Made by a program: the position numbers and the translations under genes
Shown: positions 25,923 through 40,085 of the stretch, one piece after another
Numbering within the stretch: the stretch's first letter is position 1
Layout: every line of letters starts with the position of its first letter
The notes under the pieces: generated by a model
The model's input: only the letters and a program-made list of their open reading frames with translations
What the model was told of the DNA's origin: nothing
Databases searched by the model: none
Assembly (NCBI GenBank): GCA_028583605.1
Contig: CM053328.1
Span: 31,851,578 to 31,915,577 of the forward strand
Origin: Dastarcus helophoroides
Taxonomy: Eukaryota; Arthropoda; Insecta; Coleoptera; Bothrideridae
Length of the DNA stretch: 64,000 bases
Reading direction: 5' to 3'

Positions 25923-26075
25923 GTTGGTGAAGCGGACTGGTCGTTGGTTATCTTCAAAACTTGAAATGCTAATCTTGTTCCTGAACCAAGAAAGATTAAA
26001 AAACACAACAAAGATTGCTCTAACGCGTTTCGGTAGCAAAGCTATCATCTTCAGAGAGATACTGATCTCCTGATG
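25923..26075. mobile_element. Foldback element copy 6 (left half)
   Basis: The left arm ttggtgaagcggactggtcg through cttcagagagatactgatct. No right arm follows. Confidence 0.7.
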
Positions 26076-26296
26076 TAGATTGCCGATGTAAGAGTCATCA
26101 TTTTTCAAACATTTAACAAACAAATGTTGTGGGTGATAAACATTTGAAAACATTTTAAATGACAACTAACACTATAAAAAAAACAAAAGAAGTTCATGTG
26201 ATAGAACAAAACTTCAATTGTGTTGACCAGTGTAATTATAACTCAGGTATTCATGAAATATCTTGGACATGATCGTAGGCAAGATTTTCTTTAAGG

Positions 26297-28619
26297 GGGG
26301 GGCAACAACAGTCATTCTAAAAAACTCATTGGTAAAAAATTAAACCTTCAGGCTTAGTAATGTATATTTTTACTTAAAAACTACAGAATTGGGGACATCG
26401 CATTTTCAGATTAAAGTCAAAATGTTGAAAAAAGCCCAATCTTAAGAAAAAACCTTTTGGAGAAATTTCGAAAAAGTAGAAATGTAAAAGAGATGAAATT
26501 TACAAATAGAATTTTTTGTAAAAATAGTTGTAGTTTCCAGAACAAGTCGAATTCAGATAAAAAAATTGCAGCTTTTAAAAATAATGATTTCAGAATTTTT
26601 ATTTTATTTCAATTTTGACAAATTTTTGAAATTTTTCAAGAAATCTTTTTTTCCAGATTTTCTAAAAATATTCTTCTCAGATTGTTTAGTTTGCTGTTAA
26701 AATTTCGATCCAATTTAAAAAAAATAAACGAATTTTGTTAAAAAATCTAAATCTTTGGAAAAAATTCCATTTTAAATGGAAATGTTCAGAAACAGATAAA
26801 ATTGAATTTTGAGTTAAAAGTTTAAATTTGGAGAATAACATGAATTTTGAGTTAAAAGTTTAAATTTGGAGAATAACATGAATTTTGGACAAGTTGAAAT
26901 TATCGGGAATAAAATTATTAAAAAAATCAGAAAAAACAAAAACATCGAAAAAAATTCAGGATTTTTGAAAATTACGTTACAAATTACAAAAAAATATAGA
27001 ACTTTCTAGAAAACGTTCCAAATTTCCAAAAGAAGGTATAATTTTAAAAAGAAAATTTAAAAAATTAAAATTATCAATAAAACATATTGAAAATAAAAAC
27101 CTAACCTTTCTCAAAAACTCGAGAAATGTGCAAAATTAAAAAAAAAACAAAATTTTTAAAGATCTAATTTTGTAAAAAGACGCAATTTTTAGAAAAAAGT
27201 GCAACTCTGAGAAAGACAAATCGCAAGATTCAAAAACATTGTTCTCAAAATTTAAAATTCAGTACAAATGTTGAATTTACAAGAAATCTTTTTCTCGAAA
27301 TCCCCAAAAATATTTTTCTCAACAACAAAAAAGTAAACATTTTCAGAACCATAAAAGCATTTGATCTAAAAGTCGCAGTTTATTGAAAAAAACAAATATT
27401 CAAGAAAATGACAAAATTTTGAAATAAACCTTTTTGAAAAAGTCCAAAAAATAGGATTTTGAAAACAAAATGGAAATTTCAAAGGACAAATTTTGAGAAA
27501 CAGGCGAATTGTAGGTAAAAGACTATTTTAGAAAATTCGAAATTTAAAAAAAAACGAATTTACTGAAAAAAAGAAAAAATTTATTGAAATGTTAAATATT
27601 GCATATTGAGATAAAAATCAAGAAAAAAGGCAAATTTTAGGAAACCAATCAGAATTTCTAAAAAAAATCAGAATCTAAAAGACCGACATTTTTAGTAAAT
27701 GCTGATAAAAATACCGGAATTTAAAAAAAAATTCGAGATAACTTTGAAGTGGACAAAAAATGGTTCAAAGACAGTCAAATTAAAAAAAAGTCACAAAAAA
27801 AATAGTCAAAGACCCTAGAGAAAAAGACGATATTGTAAGAGAAAGTTTGCAAAAAAGATCTAAATTTTGAGGAAAAGCATTTAATCTTAGCTAAACTTCG
27901 AAATTCAGAAAAAGAGTAAATTTTAACAGAGAAATCGAATATTTATTTTCTCTGAACTCTCTTGACGAGTCAGAGAAAGACAGGCTCCCTACCTTGCCTC
28001 AACAGGAGTCAGAAAATGTCAAATATTGTGATAACACATCGAAATTTTGACAAATAAAGTTGAAACTACCAGAAATTTGGATTAAAAAATTGTTGAAATT
28101 TACAAAGAAATTTTTGTCCTTTCACAAAAATTTATGATTTAAAATATACCTTTTTGTCAAAAAATCGGCCAGATTTCGAAAAAAGGCAAATTTTAATAAA
28201 CAAGCTGAAATTTTCAGAATCAAAAAAAGGCGAAATTTTCAGGAAAAATCGAATTTCGAGAAATGACGAAATTTCAGAAAAAAACGAGGAACTTTTAAAT
28301 TCAAAATTTTGACAGTCATGTTTGATAAAAGAAGGCAAATTTTATGAATAAATGCAAAATATTAAAAGAAAAAGTAAAATTTTGTAAAAAAATATACAAA
28401 ATTTGAGAAAAAGGTAGAAATTTTGATAAAATTTTTCGAGGAAAGGAATGAATTCTGAAGAATTGGAAAGTCCTCCAATTGAGTATATACAAATTTTCAG
28501 TTTGCTGCATGAACCAGGGGGTCCATGCGCCCCAGCGTTCATATTTTTCTCACATGCGGCCCGCGCAAAATTTTTAGCCTTGTAATTGACCCGCTGTAAA
28601 AAATGGTTGCTCATCCCTG
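26297..28619. mobile_element. AT-rich array with a hAT-like right end
   Basis: The right 120 bp is GC-richer and, in reverse complement, begins CAGGGATGAGCAACCATTTT and later contains GCGGGCCGCATG, typical of hAT-type termini. The left end is uncertain; aagggggggggcaacaac at about 26293 aligns weakly. A target duplication (ccctaagg follows the right end) could not be matched. The interior is A-rich degenerate repeat. A perfect 38-bp direct repeat lies at 26803-26878. Confidence 0.5.
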
Positions 28620-29690
28620 CCCTAAGGTACTATGTGGAATAATTTAAATGTTATAAAAAAACGTAATTAGAAAAAATCAAACTTTAAAATATTTTTAGGA
28701 AGTCTACAAATCAAGTTCTAGAAATTCACCCTAAAAAGAAAACGAGAAGAGCGAAAGATGTTCATATCAAACCTTGATCTACAATTTCTAGATATGTAAT
28801 AATAAGTAATGTTTTAATTAATAAATGAAAAGTAAGAAATATTCAAATGAGGATAAATCTGGACGTGCAAAAGTTCTTAAAAATAAAGTCCTCATATAAC
28901 AAGGTCCTAGCACCTACTGGAAATTTTTAAGTCACAGGTAAGTTATAAATAAGTTAAGTTTTTGGTATTTCAAAAGAGACTTTTAAACAGAGATTACCTG
29001 GATACATTTCGCGCCTAATTACATATTCTTGTACATGAAGTAATAATTTTTAGAAATCTGGAAATGTAAATCCGTTTATGTTTTAAAAACCTGAATTCGC
29101 GCTATTTAAAATAACATGTTTTCATGTAATACTGAAATTCCGGTGGACTTCCTCCACGACTGTTACATATTAAAAGTATGCGAAATTTTTGCAATCGACA
29201 TTTTTAATTGAATACGCATAATTTTACTTATGTCTTGACTTTGTAAAACGGTGAAAGTATTTGTTTCCACATTTTTAAACCGTTTAAGGTGTTGCGAAAT
29301 TCTCGACTTGTGGTCACATGTATACAAGTTTATTGCCAAATACATTGCTGCGGATATCAGAAAAGTGATCTATTTATACGTACGTACATGACTGACATTA
29401 TGTAATTATATTATTAAAGGAAATGGGTTTGGCTCACTTTAAGGATATTAATTGGTGAAATTGCATATGGTTAGGCACACAAGGCAAGATTGTAATTCTT
29501 GAACTTCAAATAATGCATGTTTGCACATATTACCAATTTATAAAATTACATATTTCATTGTGTGGTCTAACTCTTAGCAATCGTTGCTTAAAATTCGTAT
29601 GAATGAACCAACAATTTTTACCAAAATTGATATTACTAAAACAACTCTAATAAGGATCATATTTTCAACATTATTTTAAAAAGATCTACT
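28620..29690. other. Intergenic DNA
   Basis: Ordinary AT-rich sequence of about 1 kb. No gene or repeat could be supported. Confidence 0.4.
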
Positions 29691-31900
29691 ACATTTATTT
29701 CTCATAGTTCGTCTTTTTTCCAAAATTTTCATTTTTTTCGACACTATTTTTCAAACTCTAATTTGAATTTTCAAAAGTCCACCCTTTTGTGCTTTTTTTA
29801 AAATCTGACTCTCTAGATTACATTTCGTCTTTTTTTCTGAATTTCTACTTTTGGATTTATACTTATATTTAAGGTTTCTTTTGAAAATCTGTCTTTTTTA
29901 ATTTATTCACTTTTCTAAAACCTCGTCATTTACAGAAAATCGATTTTTTAAATCTGAATTTCTAAATATTTGGACTATTTCACAGAATTTCTTTTACTTT
30001 TCTCAAAATTGAACGTTTTATCTTTCAGGAGATTTCCACCTTTTCTGTCAAAATTCGTTTCTTTATCAATATTTATTCTTTTTCCCAAAATTTGACTTTT
30101 TCTAAGAATCGTATTATTTTAGGCATGAAAACGTAAAGATTTTATTTATTTTCAAAATTTTGCAATTTTTTTAAAAGCAAGCTTTTTTATATTGATTCTT
30201 TTTTCGTGATTTTAAGAGAATGTGACTTTTTTTTCTCGAGCATTGAATTTATCGTCAAAAGCTTTTACACAAAATGTCGACCTTTGATTAGAATTTGTTG
30301 CTTTTTTTTCATCTTTCTGTTTGGTTTTTTTTGAAAATGCTTAACAAAAAGTACAACTTTTTTAAAGCAAGTTTACTCTCAAAAGTTATTAAAATTTAAA
30401 ATAATCGACTTTAGACTAAAACTTCGAAACTTTTAGAAAAATCGAAATCTTAGGATTTAATTTAGCTAAAGTAAGATTTTTTTAAATATAAATAAATTAT
30501 AAGTAATTATTTTTCTATGCTTATTTATAACTAATTTTAATTTTTATAGAAATTACGACTTTTTTCTTAATCATTCGAGTCTATTAACTAAATTTCGAAT
30601 TATATCTTTCTTCTTGAAATTTAAAATTAAAAAACTGAAAATTTGGGATTTTCATTTCGCAAAGAAACCCTAAATACTTGAATTCCAAAAGACTTAAAAA
30701 TTTGAGACTTAAAGTCGAAATCTTGAGAAAATCTTATTAATGAATTCAGTTTTAAAAATCTAACTGACTACTTTGAACTCATTTTAAAATTTCTAAATGT
30801 AGATCTTTTTTCTTCAGATTTAAAGTTAAAACTCGGAATAATTTAAAAAAAAATTAATTATTTAGAACTTACACCAAACATTTTTAAAGAGTATTCAGGC
30901 TTTCCAAAAAAATTTGCAGATTATAAATTTTGTAATCAATTTAATTTATTATTTTGTGTTTCTCTCTGAAGATGACAGCTAGACCGTCGAAACGCGTTAG
31001 AGAATCTTTTGTTGGGTTTTTAATCTTTCTTGGTTTCAAGGAACAAGTTTTATATTTTAATTTTCAACTGAATTAAAAAAAAATATTCAAAATTTTAAGT
31101 TTAACTTCGAAATGTTTAATTTTTTTATGGAATCTTTGACTTTTAAATTCAAAATTTAAGAGCTTATTTATGGTCATCTTGGTCTTCTTTTTTAAATTTC
31201 AATTTCTCCGCTCTTTTTAAAGCATGCAAAACGTAAAGATTTTCGTCTTTTTACAACATTTTGTCAATTGTTATCAAAATTTCTTTTTTTCTATATGTAT
31301 ATCGATTGTGAAAGATTTTGACATACTTTTTCTCGCAGAGTTTGAATTTGAAGAGTTTGATTTTATGTGGACTTTTTATTAGAATGCGTTGTTTTTTCTT
31401 TTTAATTCATGTTTGGTTTTTTCTGGAAATATTGACTTTGATCTCAAAAATTTGATATTTTCTGTTCATTAGAAATTTATTCTTTTCCCCGAAATTCAGT
31501 CGTCACAAAACCTTCGACTTTTTTCACCGAATTCACCTGAAATATAGAAGACTAGCTGTTGAAATTTCAGCTTGATTGTTAAAAATAAATAAAGTTTCAA
31601 GGAAATAAATAAGGTTTCAAGAAAAAATTGCTAGAAAAAAACTCGAGCTTTAGAATTACACTCAAAGTTTCGAGAAAAAAGTCGATGCTTCGATTAAATT
31701 GAGAAATTTTAAGTGGCAAGAATAAAAGTGAAAATATAGGGGAAAAAATCGACCTTTTAAGTTAACATTTGAAATTTAGAAAAAAAGGTAAAAAAATTTT
31801 AAAATCTACATATAGAAAAAGTCGAAATTTGGAATTTAAAAACAAACTTTTAAAAAAAAAATTGTGAGTTTTGAAAAAAAGAATATAACATATCGAAAAA
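29691..31900. repeat. Degenerate AT-rich array of mixed polarity
   Basis: T-rich repeat variants on + to about 30370, mixed to about 31600, then A-rich. It contains foldback copy 7. Clear termini were not found. Confidence 0.5.
30960..31067. mobile_element. Foldback element copy 7 (right half)
   Basis: The right arm only: tctctctgaagatgacagct, then gtcgaaacgcgttagag, through ggtttcaaggaacaagtttt. It lies inside the AT-rich array. Confidence 0.68.
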
Positions 31901-32215
31901 AAAAAACTTATTACCTCGAGATTACAGTCACTAAATGCTTTTAAGCTAGTTCGGAAGAATTAGTTTACAAAAAAAAAACTAATCAGCACTCCAGCGGCAC
32001 TCTAGTAGGAAAATGGGGCAAGCAAGACTGGATCATGATTTCTTTGAGACTTTATCCTCGTCTCGAGCAGGGCCTGATTTCCTGAAAATGCTCGCTTTGA
32101 AAAGTCTCCACAAGAAACTCTACCAAATTCCCAACTTTTTGGAAACTCGGATTTTATTATCAAAATTTGACTTCTTTCCTCAATATTTAACTTTCTTAGG
32201 GAACTTGTGCCTGAA

Positions 32216-34341
32216 AGGAAAGACGGCAGGAAGGATGAAAGGAAGGATGGAAGAAGAATAGAAGGAAGGATGGAAGGAAGGCTGACAGGAAGGATGAAAG
32301 GAAGGATGGAATAAAGGCTTGAGGAAGGGAAGGATCTAACAAATGAATGGATAGAAGAAGGATTCAAAAAACATGAAGAAAAGACGGACGGATGGAAGAG
32401 AGGATGGAAGAATAGAATAATGCACAAAAGGACAGGTGAAAGATTAGAAGAAAGTAAGGAAGAGGATATAAAAAAAGAACTTCAGCAAGAAAACACTGGT
32501 GATTTAAAGAAGCGATTAAAGGAAAAAAGGACCCATTTAAGAAAAAAAAGGATGGAAGAATTAGTAAGAGGAAGGTAGAAAGGAAGGAATGAAGAAAGCA
32601 TTGGAAGAAAAATAAATGAAAGGAAGAAGAAAGGGAACGAAGCAAAAAAGGATGGGCGGAGCAGAGGAAGGAAGCAAAAAAGCAAAGAAGGAAGAAACCA
32701 AAAAAGAAAAGAGGAAAAACAAGGAGGGAAAGAAGGAAAGAGGAAAGAGGAAAGAAAGAAAGAAATGCAAAAAGGAAAGGACGAAAGAAAGATTTGGAGG
32801 AAGAAAGAAAGGAAACAAGGGCGTTAGAAAGGATCTATAAGCCTAAAGAAGAAATAAAGGAAAATATGAAGAAAGGTAGGCAGGTAGGAAGAAAGAAAGA
32901 AATAAAAAAATGAAAGAAGAAAGGAAAAATGGAAAAAAGAAGGGCGGAGCGGAGAAAGAAAGCAAAAAAGCAAAGAAGGAAAAAACCAGGAAAGAAAAGA
33001 GAAAAGGGAAGGGGGGAAGAAAGGAAAGAGGAAAGAAAGAACGAAAAAAAAAAGAAAGAAAGGAAAGGAAGAAAGAAAGACTTGGAGGAAGAAAGAAAGA
33101 AAGGAAAGAAGGGCGGTAGAAGGGGTCTATAAACTTAAGGAAGGAAGAAAAGCAAATAGGAAGAAAGGTAGGAAGGAAGGAAGGAAGAAAGAAAGAAAGA
33201 AAGAAAGGAAGGAAGGTGGAAAGGTAGAAAGATAGGAAGGTAGAAAGGAAGGAAGGAAGGAAGAAGAAAGGAAGGAAGGAAGAAAGGAAGGAAGGAAGAA
33301 GAAAGGAAGGAAAGGAGGAGAAGGAAGGAAAGAAGAATTGGAGAAGGAAAGAAAGAAGAAAGAAGCGGAAGAAAGGCTAAAGAAGAGGAAGAAAGGAAAA
33401 GAAGGAGGTAGGAAGGAAGGAAGGAAGAAGTGAAAGGAAGAAGAAGGAAGGAAAAAGGAAGGAAGGAAGGGAAGGAAGGAAGGAAGCAAGAAGGAAGAAA
33501 GAGAAAAAGGAAGAGGGAAGAAGAGAAGAAAGGAAGAAAGAAGGAAGAAAGAAAGGAAGAAAGAAGAAAGGAAGGAAGAAAAGAAGAAAGAAAGAAGAAA
33601 GGGAAAGAAGAAGGAAGAAAGGAAGGGAAGGAAGAGAAGGAAGAGAAGGAATAAGGAAGAGGAAGAAAGGAAGAAAGAGAAAGAAAGAAAAAAAGGAAGG
33701 AAGAAGAAAAGGAAGGAAGGAAGGAAGGAGGAAAGGAAGAAGAAGGAAGGAAGAAAAGGAAGGAAGAAATAAGGAAGAAAAGGAAGAAGGAAGAAAGGAA
33801 AAAGGAAAGAAAGGAAGGAAGGAAGGAAAAAAGGAAGGAAGGAGGGAAGGAAGGAGGAAAGGAAGAAAAGAAGGAAGAAAGGAAGGAAGGAAAAAAGGAA
33901 GAAAGAAAGGAACAAAAGAAGAAAGAAAGGAAGAAAGGAAGGAAGGAAGGAAGAAAGGAAGAAAGGAGGGAAGGAAGGAAGAAGGGAAGGAAGGAGGAAA
34001 AGAAGAAAAGAAGGAAGAAAGGAAGGAAGGAAGAAAGAAATTAAGGAAAAAAGAAAGGAAGAAAGGAAAGAAGGAAGGGAAGATGGAAGGAAGGAAGAAA
34101 GGAAAGAAGAAAGGAAAAGCGGAATAAAAGGACGAAGAGTGAAAGAAAGGAAGGAAGAAAGAAATCAGAGAAGAAGAGAAAAAGAAAAGGAGGAAAGGAG
34201 GAAAGGAAAGAAGGGAAAAAGAAAGGAAGAAAGGAAGAAAGGAAGAAAGGAAGAAAGGGAGAAAGGAAGAAAGGAAGAAAGGAAGAAAGGAAGAAAGGAA
34301 GAAAGGAAGAAAGGAAGAAAGGAAGAAAGGAAGAAAGGGAG
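32216..34341 (+). repeat. 2.1-kb polypurine (GGAA/GAAA) tract
   Basis: The + strand is almost entirely A and G: ggaagg, gaaaggaa and related units. Part of it is a higher-order repeat; 32653-32930 recurs at 32942-33220 with a period of about 289 bp (shared marks gggcggagc and ctataa.c.taagg). The distal end, about 34222-34336, is a clean 8-bp repeat (ggaagaaa) with two gggagaaa variants. Long open frames across it (for example 33127-33915 minus, Ser/Phe/Leu-rich) are by-products of the composition. Confidence 0.92.
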
Positions 34342-35529
34342 AATAATTTTCCCCTCAAGGAAGCTTCGTAAGCGTAATACTTTAGGATAAATTCCAAATT
34401 GGAATATGCATTCCAGTTGAAAAGCTGGCAACTATATAATTACTGTAAATGAAGTTGCAAAAATATAAAATTTTCTCGAAATTTATTTTCAGGCTATAAG
34501 ATCTGCAGGGAAAAATAGGGTTGACATTTTTTTTCACTTTTGGGCTTATATCTGGACAACTTCGAAAAAATTGACGATTAAGGTGAATGAGGTTTGATGT
34601 TTGTTTCGCTCTGCGATGTTTAGTGGATTGCCAAAAATGCTGACCACATATTTAACCAAAACTTTAGCATACTTAAACCAAAGCGTCCATTACTATCCAA
34701 TTCATGTATTTGTTGCGTTCTTTCTTACCAAGTAATATAGTTATCTGAAGGGGACAAGTAGCCATTGCATTAGCTATAATTTCAATAATATGCACAGCAT
34801 ACTGAAGATCATCTTCCTTCAGATTCATCAAATCTTATCTTAAATATTCTTTGATTGAATTGATTGCATCATGTGAGCAAGCTTTGATCGGTACATGTTA
34901 GGTATGAGATCATATAAAAAAGTCCCATTAGATGAAACTTCTCCTTGAAACCACTGAAGTTAAAATGAATTCAAGTGGCAAATTCGTGAGAACCTTAAGG
35001 CTATTCACTTTTTCATTGCGTGCTACTGTAATATAGGAAACCTCGGCTACTTGCATTGGGTACCTACATTGTACTGGATTGAAAGTTAGAAGACAATAAG
35101 TTGACAATTTGTCGAATACATTATGTGTTTAGAGGGAAACAATTGTAATTATTGTTGAATAAATTGAATGTGGACAATACACTATCTGAAAAAAAATCTG
35201 ATTTAAAAAATGTCAAAATACGGTGTTAAGTTATAAATGGTCGATACATTTGCTAGTCATATTTTTATTGAGTATTTGGATTCTTGGCAACTTTTTTGAG
35301 AACACTTCCTTATCAGGTAAACTAAATTTAGATTTTTTGGGCAATGAGTTTCCTCTTCCTTCTTTAATAAATTCAAAAATACATTCAAAAATCTGAAAAT
35401 TTGAAAAGGAGCTGGCAACGAGCTTATTAAAATTAAGTTGGTGAACAACGCGCTGAAAACAATGTACTTCCAGATATTTGTGACTTTGATTTAGATTATA
35501 CTTACGTCTTGTATTTCATAATTTTATTC
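34342..35529. other. Intergenic DNA
   Basis: Normal-complexity AT-rich sequence. No gene was recognised. Confidence 0.4.
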
Positions 35530-35600
35530 AAACGGGTGGTCTGAGATTCGAGCGTGGGTCTCCCATTTTCTGATCAATGTATTGACATCCATGTTATTTT
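35530..35600 (-). repeat. tRNA-like SINE fragment
   Basis: On the minus strand the segment reads gggagacccacgctcgaatctcag. The B-box-like core cgctcgaatct stands after a possible anticodon arm. It lies just beyond the 3' end of the LINE at 35630-36720. It is too degenerate to call a functional tRNA. Confidence 0.38.
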
Positions 35601-35629
35601 ATTATTTAGAAAACTTCCATGGAAAGATT

Positions 35630-36720
35630 TTCTTCTTTACGTGCCATTCCCCATGACCAAGGTTGACAATCATCATTATGAGACGGATCTTCGACATTGC
35701 ATTCCGGAATAACTGATTGGAGCTGCATCCGACTACTCTTTGAGGTTTCTCAGCCATGATATGCTCCTTCTACCGATGCTCTGTTTACCCTGGATCTTCC
35801 GCTGCATGATCAATTGTAGCAGCCTAGTATTTATCTCCACTGCATAACATGGCCTAGATACTACAATTTCCTCGTCTTCACTGTATCAATTATTTCCTTT
35901 TCCTTGCCCATTCTTCGAAGCACCTGATCGTTGGTGACCTTATCGTTCCATGAGACCCTGAAGATACGTCGATACGCCCACATCTCGAATGCCTCTAACT
36001 TATTTATGGATTGCTTATTTAAGGTCCACGTCTCCACCCCATCCATGAGAATCGAGAAAATATAACTCTTCAGTATTTTCACTCTTAAGCTCAGACTCAA
36101 GTCTCGGACTACACAATAGCCGTTTCATGTTGTTGAAAACTCCTCTTGCTTTTTCTCTTCTAATTCTGATTTCTTTTATAAGTCAGTTGTTTCATTGCTG
36201 TTAGTCCCTAAGTAGTTGTAACTTTTTACTGTTTATATTTATTCGTTTTTAATGTAGAGGTTAATGTTGTCGACAGGTTTCTTTGTGATCAACAAAAACT
36301 TCGTTATTTTTGTGTTCAACGTCAGCCCATACTCTTCGCTTTTTTCTGCTACTTTATTTACAATTATCTAAAAGATATTAATATTCCCTGCGGTAATAGC
36401 GGTATCGTCAGCACAGCTAATGTAGCAGATTGGGGGGCCATTAATTTTTACTCCCGCTGTTTCCTCTCGAAGTGCTTTCTTAAAAATCTCTTCTGAGTAG
36501 GTATTGAACAATGATGGTTACAAGACATAACTCTGTCGAACTCCTATCTTTATCTTTATAGCTTCCGTTTCTGTATTATTGATACGTACTATTGCCTCGT
36601 GTTGATATTAAAGGTTATTTATTTTCCTGATGTCTCTTGAGTCGATGTTTTTATCTTTGAGGAGCTGTATTAGCGGTTTATGCTGAATGGTATCAACGGA
36701 AAGATAATCGTTTTTAATTT
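35630..36720 (-). pseudogene. RTE-like LINE, C-terminal reverse transcriptase remnant (LINE E)
   Basis: Read from high to low coordinates. KPLIQLLKDKNID at about 36660; GVRQSYVL, a stop, then PSLFN at about 36500-36540 (reverse-transcriptase core); ADDTAITAG at about 36390-36420 (catalytic YxDD motif with the Tyr replaced). Then an open stretch at 35861-36100 with MDGVETWTLNKQSIN and the MWAYRRIFRVSW motif, typical of insect endonuclease/reverse-transcriptase elements. Finally a C-terminal trace GRRSISWLRNL at about 35750. Several stops and frame changes make it inactive. Clade RTE-like is from motif memory. Confidence 0.75.
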
Positions 36721-38134
36721 TCTAAAGTTGCAAACAAATGACGTATATAATGCTTTTATAAATCTCAATAGAAAATGCATAAATTATTATTTGTTGTAGT
36801 GCAGTATGTACTCAGTTTTTGAGTTTAACTTTTGTGCAATGTTGCTTCTGATATTTTTATTTTTGATATGATATTAGATAATATTTTTCTTCTGTCTGAT
36901 ATTTCGAAGATTCTGTTATTGTCTTCCTTGCAACATTACAATGTTTCAATTTATTTTCGCTTCGTTGAACAATAAGTATTTTCAGCGCTGCTGTAAATCT
37001 AATAACCCCATTCTAATTATTTAATTAAATACAGAGATATAACTATTTAACCTTTCGATTTATGTTATTTTTTATCCACTTCCTAAATAAATGCTAAGTT
37101 CATTACATTGTAAATGCGACTAAGCTAATTATATAAACCAAGAAACTCACAAAGTCATTAATAATTAATTATGTTTATTTATTTCTTGCAATCGGCAAAT
37201 CGCAACAGTTATTGATTTCAAATAAGATCACCCATATGCAATACCTGTGATATTTAAGAACTTAGATACCAAAAAAATATTTAAATATGCATAAACACCT
37301 TTCATATTTGGAACAACGTGCCAGACCAGATTGAACTAAAAATCAAATTTGGAGGCCGTTAGCTACGGTTCTCGTTTTTTGCATTCGGAATGCCGCGTAT
37401 GTTAATAACAAAAAAAACTAGGCCATTTATACGCATGTATGTTTAAAAAATAAAAAAAATTGTTTCGCCAAAATCAACACTGTTGCGAAAATACTGGAAT
37501 TTACAGGCACACGCAACTGATGCAAAAATTTGATAATACGCAATTAACTAGTAGAGAGTAGAATTTTTGCGACAATATGTCGCAAGTTTTAGCCCAAAAG
37601 ACTATTATTAAGCGATTAATAATTAGATAGAGAGCAAAATATGCTAAACGATCTTAAGCTTCAAAATCGATTACGAACGTTGGTGCAAATAATTTATCAT
37701 GAGCTCTTGAGCAATGTGAGACTGTGCCCACATAGATCTGAGAACAACATTTGATGTATAAAAAACAATAATAATAACGTTTTCAATAACAACAGAACTT
37801 TATGCAAATTCTAGTCACGATAGTGAAACAAATATAAAACTGGTAGTTGAAACGATTTTTTAATATACTTGGACTCTTAGTTTTCGTCGTTTCATTCATT
37901 ATTGTTGGTAATACTTTATTTTTAATCACATTACACCATTCAAAGCAGTAGCTAAACAACTAATGTGTTAATGTTATTATTTTAGTTTGATTAAAATAGA
38001 GTAGTATGGAGATTGTGACCTATTGCAGCAGGACTGTTCTGCTTTTTTAATAATAAATAAGTCATGATGTTGAGATAAATTTTAATTGATCCTGTTGTGG
38101 ACGTTTTTAAATAAGAAGAATATCTTTTTTCTTT
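36721..38134. other. Intergenic DNA
   Basis: About 1.4 kb of ordinary AT-rich sequence. No gene or repeat could be supported. Confidence 0.4.
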
Positions 38135-38290
38135 TTGGTAAAACGGACTGGTTCTTGGTTATGGTTAAAAATTGCAATACAAATTTTGTCCCCTGAAACC
38201 AAGAAAGATCGAAACGCATTAGAGCAACCTTTGTTGTGTTTTTAATCTTTCTTCTTGGTTTCAGGGGACAAGATTTGTATTTCAATTTGA
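38135..38290. mobile_element. Foldback element copy 8 (core partly deleted)
   Basis: The left arm from ttggtaaaacggactggttc, then a jump to gatcgaaacgcattagagc, which already belongs to the right arm. The right arm runs to gggacaagatttgtatttc. The central hairpin and part of the left arm are missing. Confidence 0.72.
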
Positions 38291-39654
38291 AAAGAATATC
38301 TTTCATTTGATAATTTTAAGACGCGTCACTTACGTATTGATTAGATCATATTCAAATATATAGTTTAATTTCTATTACTTTCAAAAATATTACCCTCAAT
38401 AGTATTCTTTTCACTTGCCTATAACCAGAAGTACGATGTAACCCTAAAAAGTTGTGTGAGACATCTTTAATTTTATTTTTGTATTCTGGTTTTGCACCAT
38501 AGCAAATTCCATTGAACATAAGCGTCATCTAGGCGACATGCGTTTGTGTATATTAAACTTCACCAATAATTAATTAAATGTTCCTTAATGAAACAGTGCA
38601 AACGCACTAAAACTTGAAAACATTCACAACGACAACCATATTTCGGCCATCCTTGGCCTCATCGTATGGTATGGTCGTTATAAACCAGAGACGTGTAAAC
38701 ACTTCCACTCTGGATTATAGTTAGTACATGTATTAAAGAGGTGTAGTTGGTATCATTTTATAATTCGTTGGATAATACGTAACGTCCTTTTATTCAAATT
38801 AAAATATTCACATGAAAAGTAGAATCATTATCAAAATGATCCATGTCATTCGAAAGAGGACTCTCTATCAGATTATGATTTCAGTTGGTAATTTTGTGTA
38901 TTTTTATGCATTTGAAATGGAATTGCAATTTGATAAAATTGATCATTTTCGACACTTCCACTTTTTGTTTTTAATCGAGACAAGGAAAACGCTAAAACTA
39001 CACAATCTGCTAAGGAAATTTGTGTCATATTTTCTTTACTTACATTTTATTAATCCAGCGATACCAATTAATATTAAATTTTTATGAACACTAACACTCA
39101 ACTGACCAACTCATAAATGTCCTGAAATATATTCAAAATGCTATAATATACACTAAAAGAATTGTTTTTATTCCCTGTCTTCTTATTATTTTGAAATTCT
39201 CCTCATCAACTGTAAACAAACAAATTCTTATTATTAAGCAAAATGTAGATTGTTTGAACGATAATATTTTGCTCAACGAAAATTGTATATTTTTCATCAG
39301 GATATAAATAAAGCTATTTGACAAAAAGGAAAATTTCCACAATTTATTATAAACATAACATATGTTAAAGTAACTGCAAGTAATAATAAAGACATTCGAA
39401 AACAACACTCCTTTACAACGTTTTTTACCCATGGAAAAATCTCATCTATATCGCTAAAATAATTAACCCTAAGGTAGATACCGTAAACCAGGGTTAATTC
39501 GACCCATTTTTTGTGACTAAATTTACTAATGGATGCTATATAAAGTTTTCTTTGATGTCACAAAAATGAAAAAAATTATCCATGTATTAGCTAATCGTTA
39601 CTAAAAACATTGGTGTAACCGATTTACTGATTTTTTTTAATTAACTGAGATCGT
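38291..39654. other. Intergenic DNA with a hairpin resembling a ribozyme core
   Basis: Ordinary AT-rich sequence except for 38626-38690, which folds into a long stem on the minus strand (see the finding). Open frames at 38812-39087 and 39133-39432 have no recognisable features. Confidence 0.4.
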
Positions 39655-40085
39655 GTAATATATTACACCATGTAACATGTATGTTACATCGTGTAACATG
39701 TATGTTATACCATGTAACATATATGTTACTCCGTGTAACAAGTATTTTACACCGTGTAAACATGTATTTTACACCGTGTAACATAAATGTTACACCGTGT
39801 TAACATATGTTACACTGTGTAACATATATGTTACATTGTGTAACATGTATGTTACACCATGTAACATGTATTTTACACCGTGTAACATAAATGTTCCACT
39901 GTGTACCATGTATGTTACACTGTGTTCCATGGATGTCACACCGTGTAACATGTATTTCACACGATACATGGTGTAACATATATGTTATACCATGTACCGT
40001 GTATGTTACACCATATACCGTGTATGTTACACCATGTACCGTGTATGTTACACCATGTACCGTGTATGTTACACCGTGTGACAGT
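39655..40085. repeat. Palindromic tandem array (TGTTAC/GTAACA), array 1
   Basis: Roughly 20 units of about 20-21 bp, each a variant of accatgtaacatgtatgtt. Every unit is self-complementary (GTAACA ... TGTTAC), so the array can form a row of small hairpins on either strand. It is followed by attgttcaatgataaacctt, which also follows array 2. Confidence 0.9.
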